Under the pieces are notes generated by a model. It saw only the letters and a list, made by a program, of their open reading frames with translations, ran no database searches and was not told where the DNA came from. From NCBI GenBank assembly GCA_019415335.1, contig DXKH01000076.1, positions 1-6,989 of the forward strand: a stretch of DNA of 6,989 nucleotides. Reading direction: 5' to 3'. The position numbers and the translations under genes are program-made. Source of the DNA: Citrobacter sp. (lineage in GTDB: Bacteria > Pseudomonadota > Gammaproteobacteria > Enterobacterales > Enterobacteriaceae). Positions 1 to 6,989 of the stretch are shown here, piece after piece. Each line of letters begins with the position of its first letter. Position 1 is the first letter of the stretch.

Positions 1-558
1 GACCAACTGGTGGAAAAAGGCTGGGTACAGCGCCGTCAGGGCGTCGGCGTACTGGTGCTGATGCGCCCGTTCGATTACCCGCTCAACGCCCAGGCGCGTT
101 TTAGCCAGAACCTGCTGGATCAGGGCAGCCATCCCACCAGCGAAAAACTGCTGTCGGTGCTGCGCCCGGCCTCCGGTCACGTCGCTGACGCGCTGGGGAT
201 AACCGAGGGCGAGAACGTTATCCACCTGCGCACCCTGCGCCGGGTCAACGGCGTCGCGCTCTGTTTAATCGACCACTACTTTGCGGACCTCACCCTCTGG
301 CCGACGCTGCAACGCTTCGACAGCGGCTCACTGCACGATTTTCTGCGCGAGCAAACCGGAATTGCGCTGCGCCGCAGCCAGACGCGGATCAGCGCCCGCC
401 GCGCCCAGGCCAAAGAGTGCCAGCGTCTTGAAATCCCGAATATGTCGCCGCTGCTGTGCGTGCGCACCCTTAACCACCGTGACGGTGAAAGCAGCCCGGC
501 GGAGTACTCCGTCAGCCTGACGCGCGCCGACATGATTGAATTCACTATGGAGCACTGA
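1..558 (+). CDS. phnF: PhnF, GntR/HutC-family transcriptional regulator (5' end missing)
   Basis: The reading frame is open from base 1 (Asp-Gln-Leu-Val-Glu-Lys-Gly-Trp) to the TGA at 556-558, giving 185 residues. E. coli PhnF has 241, so about 56 N-terminal residues lie outside the window. The GTG at 10-12 is an internal valine codon, not the start. The first 20 or so residues (LVEKGWVQRRQGVGVLV) are the end of the GntR winged helix, the beta-hairpin wing with its typical G-x-G-x-x-V pattern. The rest fits a UTRA effector-binding domain of the HutC subfamily, beginning near PFDYPLNAQARFSQNL and ending SLTRADMIEFTMEH. Such proteins bind DNA as dimers and respond to a small ligand. PhnF is a presumed regulator of phosphonate use and is not part of the catalytic complex. 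Its stop codon directly abuts the phnG start. The family call is very secure. The ligand cannot be read from the sequence. Confidence 0.95.
   Translation, partial: DQLVEKGWVQRRQGVGVLVLMRPFDYPLNAQARFSQNLLDQGSHPTSEKLLSVLRPASGHVADALGITEGENVIHLRTLRRVNGVALCLIDHYFADLTLWPTLQRFDSGSLHDFLREQTGIALRRSQTRISARRAQAKECQRLEIPNMSPLLCVRTLNHRDGESSPAEYSVSLTRADMIEFTMEH
134..141 (-). other. Chi octamer (RecBCD recombination hotspot)
   Basis: CCACCAGC on the + strand reads GCTGGTGG on the - strand, the E. coli Chi sequence, inside phnF. It is meaningful only if the host has an E. coli-type RecBCD, which the gene content suggests. Confidence 0.6.
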
Positions 559-1011
559 ATGCACGCAGATACCGCGACCCGCCAGCACTGGATGTCCGTA
601 CTGGCGCACAGCCAACCGACTGAGCTGGCAGCCCGCCTGAACGCGCTGAACATCACCGCCGACTATGAAGTAATCCGCGCCGCTGAAACCGGCCTGGTGC
701 AGATTCAGGCGCGGATGGGTGGCACCGGCGAACGCTTTTTTGCTGGCGACGCCACGCTCACCCGCGCCGCCGTACGCCTGACTGACGGCACGCTCGGCTA
801 CAGCTGGGTGCTGGGGCGCGACAAACAGCACGCCGAACGCTGCGCGCTGATCGACGCGCTGATGCAGCAAACCCGCCATTTTCAAAACTTATCAGAAACT
901 CTTATTGCCCCGCTGAACGCTGACCGTATGGCACGCATTGCCGCACGCCAGGCCGAAGTAAACGCCAGCCGGGTCGACTTCTTTACGATGGTTCGCGGAG
1001 ATAACGCATGA
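559..1011 (+). CDS. phnG: PhnG, C-P lyase core complex subunit
   Basis: This 150-residue protein has the same length as E. coli PhnG and closely matches it as I recall it. Recognisable parts are the start [18 protein letters not shown], the central [20 protein letters not shown] (residues 54-73) and [14 protein letters not shown] (80-93), and the end [12 protein letters not shown]. With PhnH, PhnI and PhnJ it forms the cytoplasmic Phn(GHIJ)2 core. PhnG, H and I together (with PhnL) displace adenine from ATP by a phosphonate, giving ribose 1-alkylphosphonate 5-triphosphate. No signal peptide or membrane segment is seen. The ATG directly follows the phnF stop, with GGAG at 549-552, six bases upstream, as ribosome binding site. 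Its own stop overlaps the phnH start in an ATGA, so the two are probably translationally coupled. Confidence 0.97.
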   Translation: MHADTATRQHWMSVLAHSQPTELAARLNALNITADYEVIRAAETGLVQIQARMGGTGERFFAGDATLTRAAVRLTDGTLGYSWVLGRDKQHAERCALIDALMQQTRHFQNLSETLIAPLNADRMARIAARQAEVNASRVDFFTMVRGDNA

Positions 1012-1592
1012 CCCTGGAAACCGCTTTTATGCTTCCCGTGCAGGATGCCCAGCACAGTTTTCGTCGCCTGTTAAAGGCCATGAGCGAGCCGGGCGTGATT
1101 GTCGCCCTGCATCAGCTCAAACGCGGCTGGCAGCCGCTGAATATCGCCACCACCAGCGTGCTGCTGACGCTGGCCGATAACGACACGCCGGTGTGGCTTT
1201 CTGCGCCATTAAGTAACGATATCGTCAGCCAGAGCCTGCGTTTTCATACCAACGCGCCGCTGGTCAATCAGCCGGAACTGGCGACCTTCGCGGTAACGGA
1301 TGAGGCGATTTCCAGCGAACAGCTTAACGCCCTTTCCAGCGGCACCGCTGTTGCGCCAGAAGCGGGCGCGACGCTGATTTTACAGGTCGTCAGCCTGAGC
1401 GGCGGGCGCATGCTGCGCCTTACTGGCGCGGGTATTGCCGAAGAACGAATGATCGCCCCGCAGCTGCCGGAGTGCATTCTGCACGAACTTACCGAGCGCC
1501 CGCACCCGTTCCCGCTCGGCATCGACCTGATCCTGACCTGCGGCGAGCGCCTGCTGGCTATCCCGCGAACCACTCATGTGGAGGTGTGCTGA
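1008..1592 (+). CDS. phnH: PhnH, C-P lyase core complex subunit
   Basis: The 194-residue product has the length of E. coli PhnH. It begins [20 protein letters not shown], where the PVxDAQxxFR pattern is typical of the family, and ends [12 protein letters not shown]. PhnH is known to adopt a fold related to PLP-dependent transferases but without the cofactor-binding residues. It is a structural and functional part of the Phn(GHIJ)2 core, needed with PhnG and PhnI for the nucleosidase-type coupling of phosphonate to ribose. The ATG at 1008 overlaps the phnG stop by four bases. GGAG at 997-1000, seven bases upstream, supports this start. The stop shares one base with the phnI ATG (TGATG). The identification is secure. 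Its separate catalytic contribution is not known from sequence. Confidence 0.97.
   Translation: MTLETAFMLPVQDAQHSFRRLLKAMSEPGVIVALHQLKRGWQPLNIATTSVLLTLADNDTPVWLSAPLSNDIVSQSLRFHTNAPLVNQPELATFAVTDEAISSEQLNALSSGTAVAPEAGATLILQVVSLSGGRMLRLTGAGIAEERMIAPQLPECILHELTERPHPFPLGIDLILTCGERLLAIPRTTHVEVC
1150..1157 (-). other. Chi octamer (RecBCD recombination hotspot)
   Basis: A second - strand GCTGGTGG, inside phnH in the codons for Thr-Thr-Ser near ATTSVLL. Confidence 0.6.
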
Positions 1593-2656
1593 TGTACGTT
1601 GCCGTGAAAGGGGGCGAGAAGGCGATCGACGCCGCCCACGCCCTGCAAGAGAGCCGACGCCGGGGCAATACCGATTTGCCTGAACTGAGCGTCGCCCAGA
1701 TTGAACAGCAGCTTAATCTTGCAGTAGATCGCGTGATGACCGAAGGCGGCATTGCCGACCGCGAACTGGCGGCGCTGGCGCTGAAACAGGCCAGCGGCGA
1801 TAACGTCGAAGCGATTTTCCTGCTACGCGCCTACCGCACCACGCTGGCGAAGCTTGCGGTAAGCGAGCCGCTCGACACCACGGAGATGCGTCTCGAACGG
1901 CGTATTTCAGCGGTTTATAAAGATATTCCCGGCGGCCAGCTGCTTGGCCCAACCTACGACTACACCCATCGCCTGCTCGATTTCACCCTGCTGGCAAACG
2001 GCGAAGCGCCGACGCTGACCACAGCCGACAGCGAACAACAGCCGTCGCCGCACGTTTTCAGCCTGCTGGCGCGTCAGGGGCTGGCGAAGTTTGAAGAAGA
2101 TAGCGGCGCACAGCCGGACGACATCACCCGCACGCCGCCGGTTTACCCCTGCTCACGCTCCTCCCGCCTGCAACAATTAATGCGCGGCGACGAAGGCTAT
2201 TTGCTGGCGCTGGCCTACTCCACCCAGCGTGGTTACGGACGCAATCATCCGTTCGCAGGCGAAATCCGCAGCGGCTATATCGACGTGTCGATTGTGCCGG
2301 AAGAGCTGGGATTTGCGGTGAACGTCGGCGAACTGCTGATGACCGAATGTGAAATGGTCAACGGTTTTATCGACCCGCCGGATGAGCCGCCGCACTTCAC
2401 GCGCGGCTACGGGCTGGTGTTCGGCATGAGCGAGCGCAAAGCGATGGCGATGGCGCTGGTTGACCGCGCTCTGCAAGCCCCGGAGTACGGCGAGCACGCG
2501 ACAGGCCCGGCGCAGGATGAAGAGTTCGTGCTGGCGCATGCCGACAACGTCGAAGCCGCAGGCTTTGTCTCGCACCTTAAACTCCCGCACTACGTCGATT
2601 TCCAGGCCGAACTGGAGCTACTCAAACGTCTGCAACAGGAGCAGAACCATGGCTAA
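1592..2656 (+). CDS. phnI: PhnI, C-P lyase core nucleosidase subunit
   Basis: From the ATG at 1592 the protein is 354 residues, exactly the E. coli PhnI length. The frame is open 40 codons further upstream, but that stretch lies inside phnH and gives no family-like sequence. GGAGGTG at 1580-1586, five bases upstream, also fixes the start at [13 protein letters not shown]. PhnI is the catalytic subunit of the reaction joining a phosphonate to C1 of the ATP ribose with loss of adenine. Alone it acts as a purine nucleosidase. Conserved stretches include LLGPTYDYTHRLLDF, TPPVYPCSRSSRLQQLMRGD and GFVSHLKLPHYVDFQAEL. The last holds His328 and His333, which in the E. coli core structure bind zinc at the PhnI-PhnJ interface. 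The last eight bases overlap phnJ. Confidence 0.97.
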   Translation: MYVAVKGGEKAIDAAHALQESRRRGNTDLPELSVAQIEQQLNLAVDRVMTEGGIADRELAALALKQASGDNVEAIFLLRAYRTTLAKLAVSEPLDTTEMRLERRISAVYKDIPGGQLLGPTYDYTHRLLDFTLLANGEAPTLTTADSEQQPSPHVFSLLARQGLAKFEEDSGAQPDDITRTPPVYPCSRSSRLQQLMRGDEGYLLALAYSTQRGYGRNHPFAGEIRSGYIDVSIVPEELGFAVNVGELLMTECEMVNGFIDPPDEPPHFTRGYGLVFGMSERKAMAMALVDRALQAPEYGEHATGPAQDEEFVLAHADNVEAAGFVSHLKLPHYVDFQAELELLKRLQQEQNHG

Positions 2657-3494
2657 TCTGAGCGGCTACAACTTTGCCTACCTCGACGAGCAGACCAAAC
2701 GCATGATCCGCCGCGCCATCTTAAAAGCGGTGGCGATCCCCGGTTATCAGGTGCCGTTTGGCGGGCGCGAGATGCCGATGCCGTACGGCTGGGGAACTGG
2801 TGGTATCCAGCTTACCGCCAGCGTGATTGGCGAAAGCGATGTGCTGAAGGTGATTGACCAGGGCGCGGACGACACCACCAACGCGGTGTCGATCCGTAAC
2901 TTCTTTAAGCGCGTGACCGGGGTAAACACTACCGAACGCACGGACGATGCGACGCTTATCCAGACGCGCCATCGCATCCCCGAAACGCCGCTCACCGAAG
3001 ATCAGATCATTATTTTCCAGGTGCCGATCCCCGAACCGCTGCGCTTTATCGAGCCGCGCGAAACGGAAACCCGCACCATGCACGCGCTGGAGGAGTACGG
3101 CGTGATGCAGGTGAAACTGTATGAAGATATCGCCCGCTTCGGTCATATCGCCACCACCTATGCCTATCCGGTGAAGGTGAACGGGCGCTACGTGATGGAC
3201 CCGTCGCCGATCCCGAAATTCGATAACCCGAAAATGGACATGATGCCCGCCCTGCAGCTGTTCGGCGCAGGGCGCGAGAAGCGCATCTATGCGGTGCCGC
3301 CGTTTACCCGCGTGGAAAGTCTCGATTTCGACGATCACCCGTTCACCGTTCAGCAGTGGGATGAGCCATGCGCCATCTGCGGATCGACCCACAGCTATCT
3401 CGACGAAGTGGTGCTGGATGACGCCGGAAACCGCATGTTTGTCTGCTCCGATACCGATTATTGCCGCCAACAGAGCGAGGCAAAAAACCAATGA
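2649..3494 (+). CDS. phnJ: PhnJ, radical SAM C-P lyase (alpha-D-ribose 1-methylphosphonate 5-phosphate C-P lyase)
   Basis: This subunit breaks the C-P bond. It turns 5-phosphoribose 1-alkylphosphonate into the alkane (methane from methylphosphonate) and 5-phosphoribose 1,2-cyclic phosphate, using S-adenosylmethionine and a 4Fe-4S cluster. The protein from ATG 2649 is 281 residues, as in E. coli. The frame is open upstream, but MANLSGYNFAYLDEQ is the family N-terminus, and CAGGAG at 2636-2641 lies seven bases before it. There is no classical CxxxCxxC motif. Instead the C-terminal region has Cys241-x2-Cys244-x21-Cys266-x5-Cys272. In E. coli the first three bind the cluster and Cys272 is the proposed thiyl radical. 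Gly32, in AIPGYQVPFGG, is the proposed glycyl radical site. All are present, so the enzyme looks functional. The start overlaps phnI by eight bases and the stop overlaps phnK by four. Confidence 0.98.
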   Translation: MANLSGYNFAYLDEQTKRMIRRAILKAVAIPGYQVPFGGREMPMPYGWGTGGIQLTASVIGESDVLKVIDQGADDTTNAVSIRNFFKRVTGVNTTERTDDATLIQTRHRIPETPLTEDQIIIFQVPIPEPLRFIEPRETETRTMHALEEYGVMQVKLYEDIARFGHIATTYAYPVKVNGRYVMDPSPIPKFDNPKMDMMPALQLFGAGREKRIYAVPPFTRVESLDFDDHPFTVQQWDEPCAICGSTHSYLDEVVLDDAGNRMFVCSDTDYCRQQSEAKNQ

Positions 3495-4249
3495 ATCAAC
3501 CGTTACTTTCGGTCAATAACCTGACCCACCTTTACGCGCCGGGCAAAGGCTTTAGCGATGTCTCTTTTGATTTATGGCCGGGGGAAGTGCTGGGCATCGT
3601 CGGGGAATCCGGCTCCGGGAAGACCACGCTGCTGAAGTCGATCTCCGCGCGCCTGACGCCGCAGCAGGGGGAAATTCGCTATGAAAACCGTTCCCTCTAT
3701 GGCATGAGCGAGGCCGACCGCCGTCGCCTGCTGCGCACCGAATGGGGCGTGGTGCATCAGCATCCACTCGACGGCCTGCGCCGCCAGGTGTCGGCAGGCG
3801 GCAATATCGGCGAGCGGCTGATGGCGACCGGGGCGCGTCATTACGGCGATATTCGTGCCACCGCGCAGAAGTGGCTGGAAGAGGTGGAAATTCCCGCCAA
3901 CCGGATCGACGACCTGCCGACCACCTTTTCCGGCGGTATGCAGCAGCGTTTGCAGATTGCCCGCAACCTGGTGACGCATCCGAAGCTGGTATTTATGGAC
4001 GAGCCAACCGGCGGGCTGGATGTATCTGTGCAGGCGCGCCTGCTCGACCTGCTGCGCGGCCTGGTGGTGGAGCTGAACCTGGCGGTGGTGATTGTCACCC
4101 ACGATTTAGGCGTCGCCCGCCTGCTGGCGGACCGTTTGCTGGTGATGAAGCAGGGGCAAGTAGTGGAGAGTGGGTTAACCGACCGCGTGCTCGACGACCC
4201 GCACCATCCGTATACACAACTGCTGGTGTCATCGGTTTTGCAGAATTGA
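3491..4249 (+). CDS. phnK: PhnK, ABC-type ATPase associated with the C-P lyase core
   Basis: This 252-residue nucleotide-binding protein has a full ABC motif set: Walker [10 protein letters not shown] (residues 38-46), Q-loop Gln90 in VVHQHP, signature FSGGMQQR (146-153), Walker B LVFMDEP (166-172, Glu171) and switch His204 in VTHD. The C-terminal [14 protein letters not shown] resembles that of oligopeptide-type ABC ATPases, but no membrane partner is encoded nearby. In E. coli PhnK docks as a dimer on the PhnJ subunits of the core, and its ATPase activity is needed for phosphonate use in vivo. It is therefore an enzyme-complex ATPase, not a transporter. The ATG overlaps the phnJ stop (ATGA). 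The ribosome binding site is weak, GAGG at 3477-3480, ten bases away, so coupling to phnJ translation probably matters. In-frame codons exist ten residues upstream, but [15 protein letters not shown] is the family start. Confidence 0.97.
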   Translation: MNQPLLSVNNLTHLYAPGKGFSDVSFDLWPGEVLGIVGESGSGKTTLLKSISARLTPQQGEIRYENRSLYGMSEADRRRLLRTEWGVVHQHPLDGLRRQVSAGGNIGERLMATGARHYGDIRATAQKWLEEVEIPANRIDDLPTTFSGGMQQRLQIARNLVTHPKLVFMDEPTGGLDVSVQARLLDLLRGLVVELNLAVVIVTHDLGVARLLADRLLVMKQGQVVESGLTDRVLDDPHHPYTQLLVSSVLQN

Positions 4250-4254
4250 GCCGG

Positions 4255-4289
<35 letters not shown>

Positions 4290-4302
4290 AAATGCGCTCC
4301 CC

Positions 4303-4339
4303 GTAGGTCGGATAAGACGCGTCAGCGTCACATCCGACA
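4303..4339. repeat. REP element, unit 2, in opposite orientation
   Basis: The second unit begins with GTAGG, the reverse complement of the tail of unit 1, 13 bases after it. Outer arms GTCGGAT (4307-4313) and ATCCGAC (4332-4338) and inner arms GACGC (4316-4320) and GCGTC (4325-4329) enclose a GTCA loop. Together the two units form a tail-to-tail pair of the BIME type that fills most of the 110-base phnK-phnL gap. The inner arms differ from unit 1, so they are two REP variants and not a recent exact duplication. Confidence 0.9.
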
Positions 4340-4359
4340 CCCGAACCACGAGGCGAAAA

Positions 4360-5040
4360 ATGATTAACGTACAAAACGTCAGTAAAACCTTCATCCTGCA
4401 TCAGCAAAACGGCGTGCGCCTGCCCGTCTTACAACGTGCCTCGCTCACCGTCAACGCAGGCGAATGCGTGGTGCTTCACGGCCACTCCGGCAGCGGAAAA
4501 TCAACCCTGCTGCGCTCGCTGTACGCCAACTATCTGCCCGACGAAGGGCAAATCCAGATCAAACACGGTGAGGAATGGGTAGACCTGGTCACCGCGCCAG
4601 CCCGCAAAGTGGTGGAGATCCGCAAAACCACCATCGGCTGGGTGAGCCAGTTTCTGCGCGTCATCCCGCGTATTTCGGCACTGGAAGTGGTGATGCAGCC
4701 GCTGCTCGATACCGGCGTACCGCGTGAAGCCTGCGCCGCTAAAGCCGCCCGATTACTGACGCGCCTGAACGTGCCTGAACGCCTGTGGCACCTGGCACCA
4801 TCGACCTTCTCCGGCGGCGAACAGCAGCGCGTCAACATCGCCCGTGGCTTTATCGTCGACTATCCGATTCTGCTGCTGGATGAACCCACCGCCTCGCTGG
4901 ACGCCAAAAACAGCGCCGCGGTGGTGGAACTCATTCGCGAAGCCAAAGCCCGTGGCGCGGCCATCGTCGGTATCTTCCATGACGAAGCCATACGCAATGA
5001 CGTCGCCGACCGCCTGCACCCAATGGGAGTCTCTTCATGA
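4360..5040 (+). CDS. phnL: PhnL, ABC-type ATPase of the C-P lyase system
   Basis: From ATG 4360 the protein has 226 residues, as in E. coli PhnL. The frame runs open far upstream through phnK and the REP pair, but [14 protein letters not shown] is the family start, and GAGG at 4350-4353 lies six bases before it. ABC motifs are complete: Walker [10 protein letters not shown] (41-49), Q-loop Gln97 (WVSQFLR), signature FSGGEQQR (150-157), Walker B ILLLDEP (170-176) and switch His207 (IFHDE). In sequence type it resembles lipoprotein-release (LolD-like) ATPases, but it has no membrane partner here. PhnL is required with PhnG, H and I for coupling phosphonate to ATP in vitro, and in E. coli its dimer can bind on top of the PhnK dimer on the core complex. 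It is the only gene in the window not touching its upstream neighbour. Its stop overlaps phnM (ATGA). Confidence 0.97.
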   Translation: MINVQNVSKTFILHQQNGVRLPVLQRASLTVNAGECVVLHGHSGSGKSTLLRSLYANYLPDEGQIQIKHGEEWVDLVTAPARKVVEIRKTTIGWVSQFLRVIPRISALEVVMQPLLDTGVPREACAAKAARLLTRLNVPERLWHLAPSTFSGGEQQRVNIARGFIVDYPILLLDEPTASLDAKNSAAVVELIREAKARGAAIVGIFHDEAIRNDVADRLHPMGVSS

Positions 5041-6173
5041 TTATCAATAACGTCAAACTGGTGCTGGAAAACGAAGTGGTGCACGGTTCACTGGAAGTAC
5101 AGGATGGCGAAATTCGCGCCTTTGCCGAAAGCCAGAGCTGCCAGCCGGAAGCGATGGACGGCGAAGGTGGCTGGCTGCTGCCGGGGCTGATTGAGCTGCA
5201 TACCGATAATCTGGATAAATTCTTCACCCCGCGTCCAAAAGTGGACTGGCCCGCCCACTCGGCAATGAGTAGCCACGACGCGCTGATGGTGGCGAGCGGC
5301 ATCACCACCGTGCTGGACGCGGTGGCGATTGGCGACGTGCGCGACGGCGGCGATCGGCTGGAGAATCTGGAGAAGATGATCAACGCCATCGAAGAGACGC
5401 AGAAACGCGGCGTCAACCGCGCCGAGCACCGTCTGCATCTGCGCTGCGAACTGCCGCACCACACCACGTTGCCGCTGTTTGAAAAACTGGTGCAGCGCGA
5501 ACCGGTGACGCTGGTATCGCTGATGGACCACTCGCCAGGCCAGCGCCAGTTCGCCAATCGCGAGAAGTATCGCGAATATTATCAGGGCAAATATTCCCTC
5601 ACCGATGCGCAGATGCAGCAGTACGAAGAGGAACAGCTGGCGCTTGCCGCACGCTGGTCACAGCCTAATCGCGAAACTATCGCCGCAATGTGCCGCGCGC
5701 GACACATTGCCCTCGCCAGCCACGATGACGCCACGCACGCCCACGTTGCCGAATCCCACCAGCTTGGCAGCGTGATCGCCGAATTTCCCACCACGTTCGA
5801 AGCGGCAGAAGCCTCGCGCAAGCATGGCATGAACGTGCTGATGGGCGCGCCGAATATCGTGCGCGGCGGTTCGCACTCCGGCAACGTGGCGGCCAGTGAA
5901 CTGGCGCAGCTTGGCCTGCTGGATATCCTCTCTTCCGACTACTACCCCGCCAGCCTGCTCGATGCGGCATTTCGCGTCGCCGATGACGAGAGCAACCGCT
6001 TTACGCTGCCGCAGGCGGTGAAGCTGGTGACTAAAAATCCGGCGCAGGCGCTTAATCTTCAGGATCGCGGGGTGATTGGCGAGGGCAAACGCGCCGACCT
6101 GGTGCTGGCGCATCGCAAGGGCAACCACATTCATATCGACCACGTCTGGCGTCAGGGTAAAAGGGTGTTCTGA
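5037..6173 (+). CDS. phnM: PhnM, alpha-D-ribose 1-methylphosphonate 5-triphosphate diphosphatase
   Basis: This 378-residue protein is a member of the amidohydrolase superfamily. It removes pyrophosphate from ribose 1-alkylphosphonate 5-triphosphate, giving the 5-phosphate substrate of PhnJ. The N-terminal beta-sandwich segment ([20 protein letters not shown]) leads to [16 protein letters not shown] with the HxD metal motif at His55 and Asp57. Further likely metal or active-site residues are His165 ([11 protein letters not shown]), His229 in [10 protein letters not shown] and Asp301 in SSDYYP; these assignments are by family analogy. The C-terminal [26 protein letters not shown] is typical of the superfamily. 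Length equals E. coli PhnM. GGGAG at 5025-5029, seven bases upstream, supports the start, which overlaps the phnL stop by four bases. The stop shares one base with phnN. Confidence 0.97.
   Translation: MIINNVKLVLENEVVHGSLEVQDGEIRAFAESQSCQPEAMDGEGGWLLPGLIELHTDNLDKFFTPRPKVDWPAHSAMSSHDALMVASGITTVLDAVAIGDVRDGGDRLENLEKMINAIEETQKRGVNRAEHRLHLRCELPHHTTLPLFEKLVQREPVTLVSLMDHSPGQRQFANREKYREYYQGKYSLTDAQMQQYEEEQLALAARWSQPNRETIAAMCRARHIALASHDDATHAHVAESHQLGSVIAEFPTTFEAAEASRKHGMNVLMGAPNIVRGGSHSGNVAASELAQLGLLDILSSDYYPASLLDAAFRVADDESNRFTLPQAVKLVTKNPAQALNLQDRGVIGEGKRADLVLAHRKGNHIHIDHVWRQGKRVF
5756..5763 (-). other. Chi octamer (RecBCD recombination hotspot)
   Basis: A third - strand GCTGGTGG, inside phnM at the Ser-His-Gln codons. 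I saw no copy on the + strand. Confidence 0.6.
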
Positions 6174-6730
6174 TGACGGGAAAACTGATTTGGTTAATGG
6201 GGGCCTCTGGCTCCGGAAAAGACAGTCTGTTGACGGAACTCCGCCAGCGGGAACAAACTCAGCTACTGGTAGCGCATCGCTACATCACGCGCGCCGCCAG
6301 CGCCGGAAGTGAAAACCATATCGCCCTGAGCGAGCAGGAGTTTTTTACCCGCGCGGGGCAGAACCTTCTGGCCTTAAGCTGGCACGCTAACGGTCTGTAT
6401 TATGGCGTCGGCGTCGAGATTGACCTCTGGCTGCACGCTGGATTTGACGTGGTGGTCAACGGCTCACGCGCCCATCTGCCGCAGGCGCGGGCGCGCTATC
6501 AATCGGCGCTGCTGCCCGTTTGTTTACAGGTTTCGCCAGAGATCCTGCGCCAGCGCCTGGAAAACCGTGGTCGTGAAAATGCCAGTGAAATTAACGCCCG
6601 GCTGGCGCGCGCTGCCCGCTATACTCCTCAGGATTGTCTTACGCTCAATAATGACGGCAGCCTGCGCCAGTCGGTCGACAAGCTGCTGACGCTGATTCAT
6701 CAGAAGGAGAAACACCATGCCTGCTTGTGA
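6173..6730 (+). CDS. phnN: PhnN, ribose 1,5-bisphosphate phosphokinase
   Basis: This 185-residue P-loop kinase phosphorylates ribose 1,5-bisphosphate with ATP to give PRPP, linking the end of the C-P lyase pathway to nucleotide metabolism. The Walker A motif GASGSGKDS is at residues 10-18. RYITR (36-40) occupies the place of the guanylate kinase phosphate-binding arginine motif. [10 protein letters not shown] (94-103) and RLENRGREN follow, the latter a likely lid arginine segment. The fold is guanylate kinase-like, and the length equals that of E. coli PhnN. The start shares one base with the phnM stop (TGATG). An AAAAGGG stretch at 6159-6165 is a moderate ribosome binding site. The last 14 bases overlap phnO. 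Confidence 0.96.
6704..6710 (+). promoter_or_regulatory. Strong Shine-Dalgarno site for phnO
   Basis: AAGGAGA lies six bases before the ATG at 6717 and inside the end of phnN. It is one of the two best ribosome binding sites in the window (with phnI), which suggests that phnO can be initiated well on its own. It also fixes the phnO start. Confidence 0.8.
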
Positions 6731-6989
6731 GCTTCGCCCGGCTACGCAGTACGACACCGACGCAGTTTACGCGCTGATTTGTGAGCTAAAACAGGCGGAG
6801 TTTGACCACCACGCGTTTCGCGTGGGGTTTAACGCCAATCTGCGCGATCCGAACATGCGCTACCATCTGGCGCTGCTGGATGGCGAAGTTGTCGGCATGA
6901 TCGGCCTGCATTTGCAGTTTCATCTGCATCATGTCAACTGGATCGGCGAAATTCAGGAACTGGTGGTGATGCCGCAGGCGCGCGGTCTG
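6717..6989 (+). CDS. phnO: PhnO, aminoalkylphosphonate N-acetyltransferase (3' end missing)
   Basis: Starting at ATG 6717, 91 codons are open to the window end. E. coli PhnO has 144 residues, so about 53 are missing. The protein begins [20 protein letters not shown], a typical GNAT N-terminus, followed by beta strands in [18 protein letters not shown] and [17 protein letters not shown]. The last residues, QARGL (87-91), open the acetyl-CoA pyrophosphate-binding loop Q/R-x-x-G-x-G/A, just where the window ends. The family acetylates the amino group of aminoalkylphosphonates with acetyl-CoA, which allows or protects their use by C-P lyase. PhnO is an accessory enzyme not present in every phn operon. 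It overlaps phnN by 14 bases in another frame. The next expected gene is phnP. Confidence 0.94.

Noticed and set aside
1472..1591. Forty-codon N-terminal extension of phnI
   Set aside because: It overlaps phnH. The 354-residue form from 1592 matches the family length and has a GGAGGTG site.
2721..3491. Long antisense open frame of 256 codons opposite phnJ
   Set aside because: It lies wholly opposite a highly conserved gene, has a low-complexity His/Arg/Val-rich product and no recognisable domain. Long antisense frames are expected in GC-rich coding DNA.
4931..5557. Antisense open frame of 208 codons opposite phnL/phnM
   Set aside because: A Ser/Arg-rich product with no domain, opposite two well-recognised genes.

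Overview
The window is a nearly gap-free stretch of a carbon-phosphorus (C-P) lyase operon, all on the + strand: phnF (3' part), phnG, phnH, phnI, phnJ, phnK, phnL, phnM, phnN and phnO (5' part). Gene order, protein lengths (150, 194, 354, 281, 252, 226, 378 and 185 residues for G to N) and key residues match the Escherichia coli phn operon as I remember it. An enterobacterium, most likely Escherichia or a very close relative such as Shigella or Citrobacter, is the best guess. A REP-type inverted repeat pair and three E. coli-type Chi octamers agree with this. I could not run a search, so the species is not fixed.

Layout: 1-558 is the C-terminal three quarters of the GntR-family regulator PhnF. 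559-3494 encodes the four core subunits PhnG, PhnH, PhnI and PhnJ. 3491-4249 and 4360-5040 encode two ABC-type ATPases, PhnK and PhnL. Between them, at 4250-4359, lies the only intergenic gap, filled mostly by two inverted REP units. 5037-6173 is the metal-dependent hydrolase PhnM, 6173-6730 the ribose bisphosphate kinase PhnN, and 6717-6989 the start of the aminoalkylphosphonate N-acetyltransferase PhnO, cut by the window edge. Every junction except phnK/phnL abuts or overlaps (0, 4, 1, 8, 4, 4, 1 and 14 bases), which suggests one polycistronic message with translational coupling.

How the genes work together (family knowledge): PhnG, H and I, helped by PhnL, join an alkylphosphonate to the ribose C1 of ATP and release adenine. 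PhnM removes pyrophosphate. PhnJ, a radical SAM enzyme, cleaves the C-P bond to give the alkane and a cyclic ribose phosphate. PhnP (outside the window) opens the ring. PhnN phosphorylates ribose 1,5-bisphosphate to PRPP. PhnO acetylates aminoalkylphosphonates, and PhnF is a presumed regulator. The phnCDE transporter genes and the Pho-box promoter expected upstream, and phnP downstream, are not in the window.

I found no undescribed system. The most interesting local feature is the REP pair placed inside an otherwise overlapping operon, between the genes of two partner ATPases.
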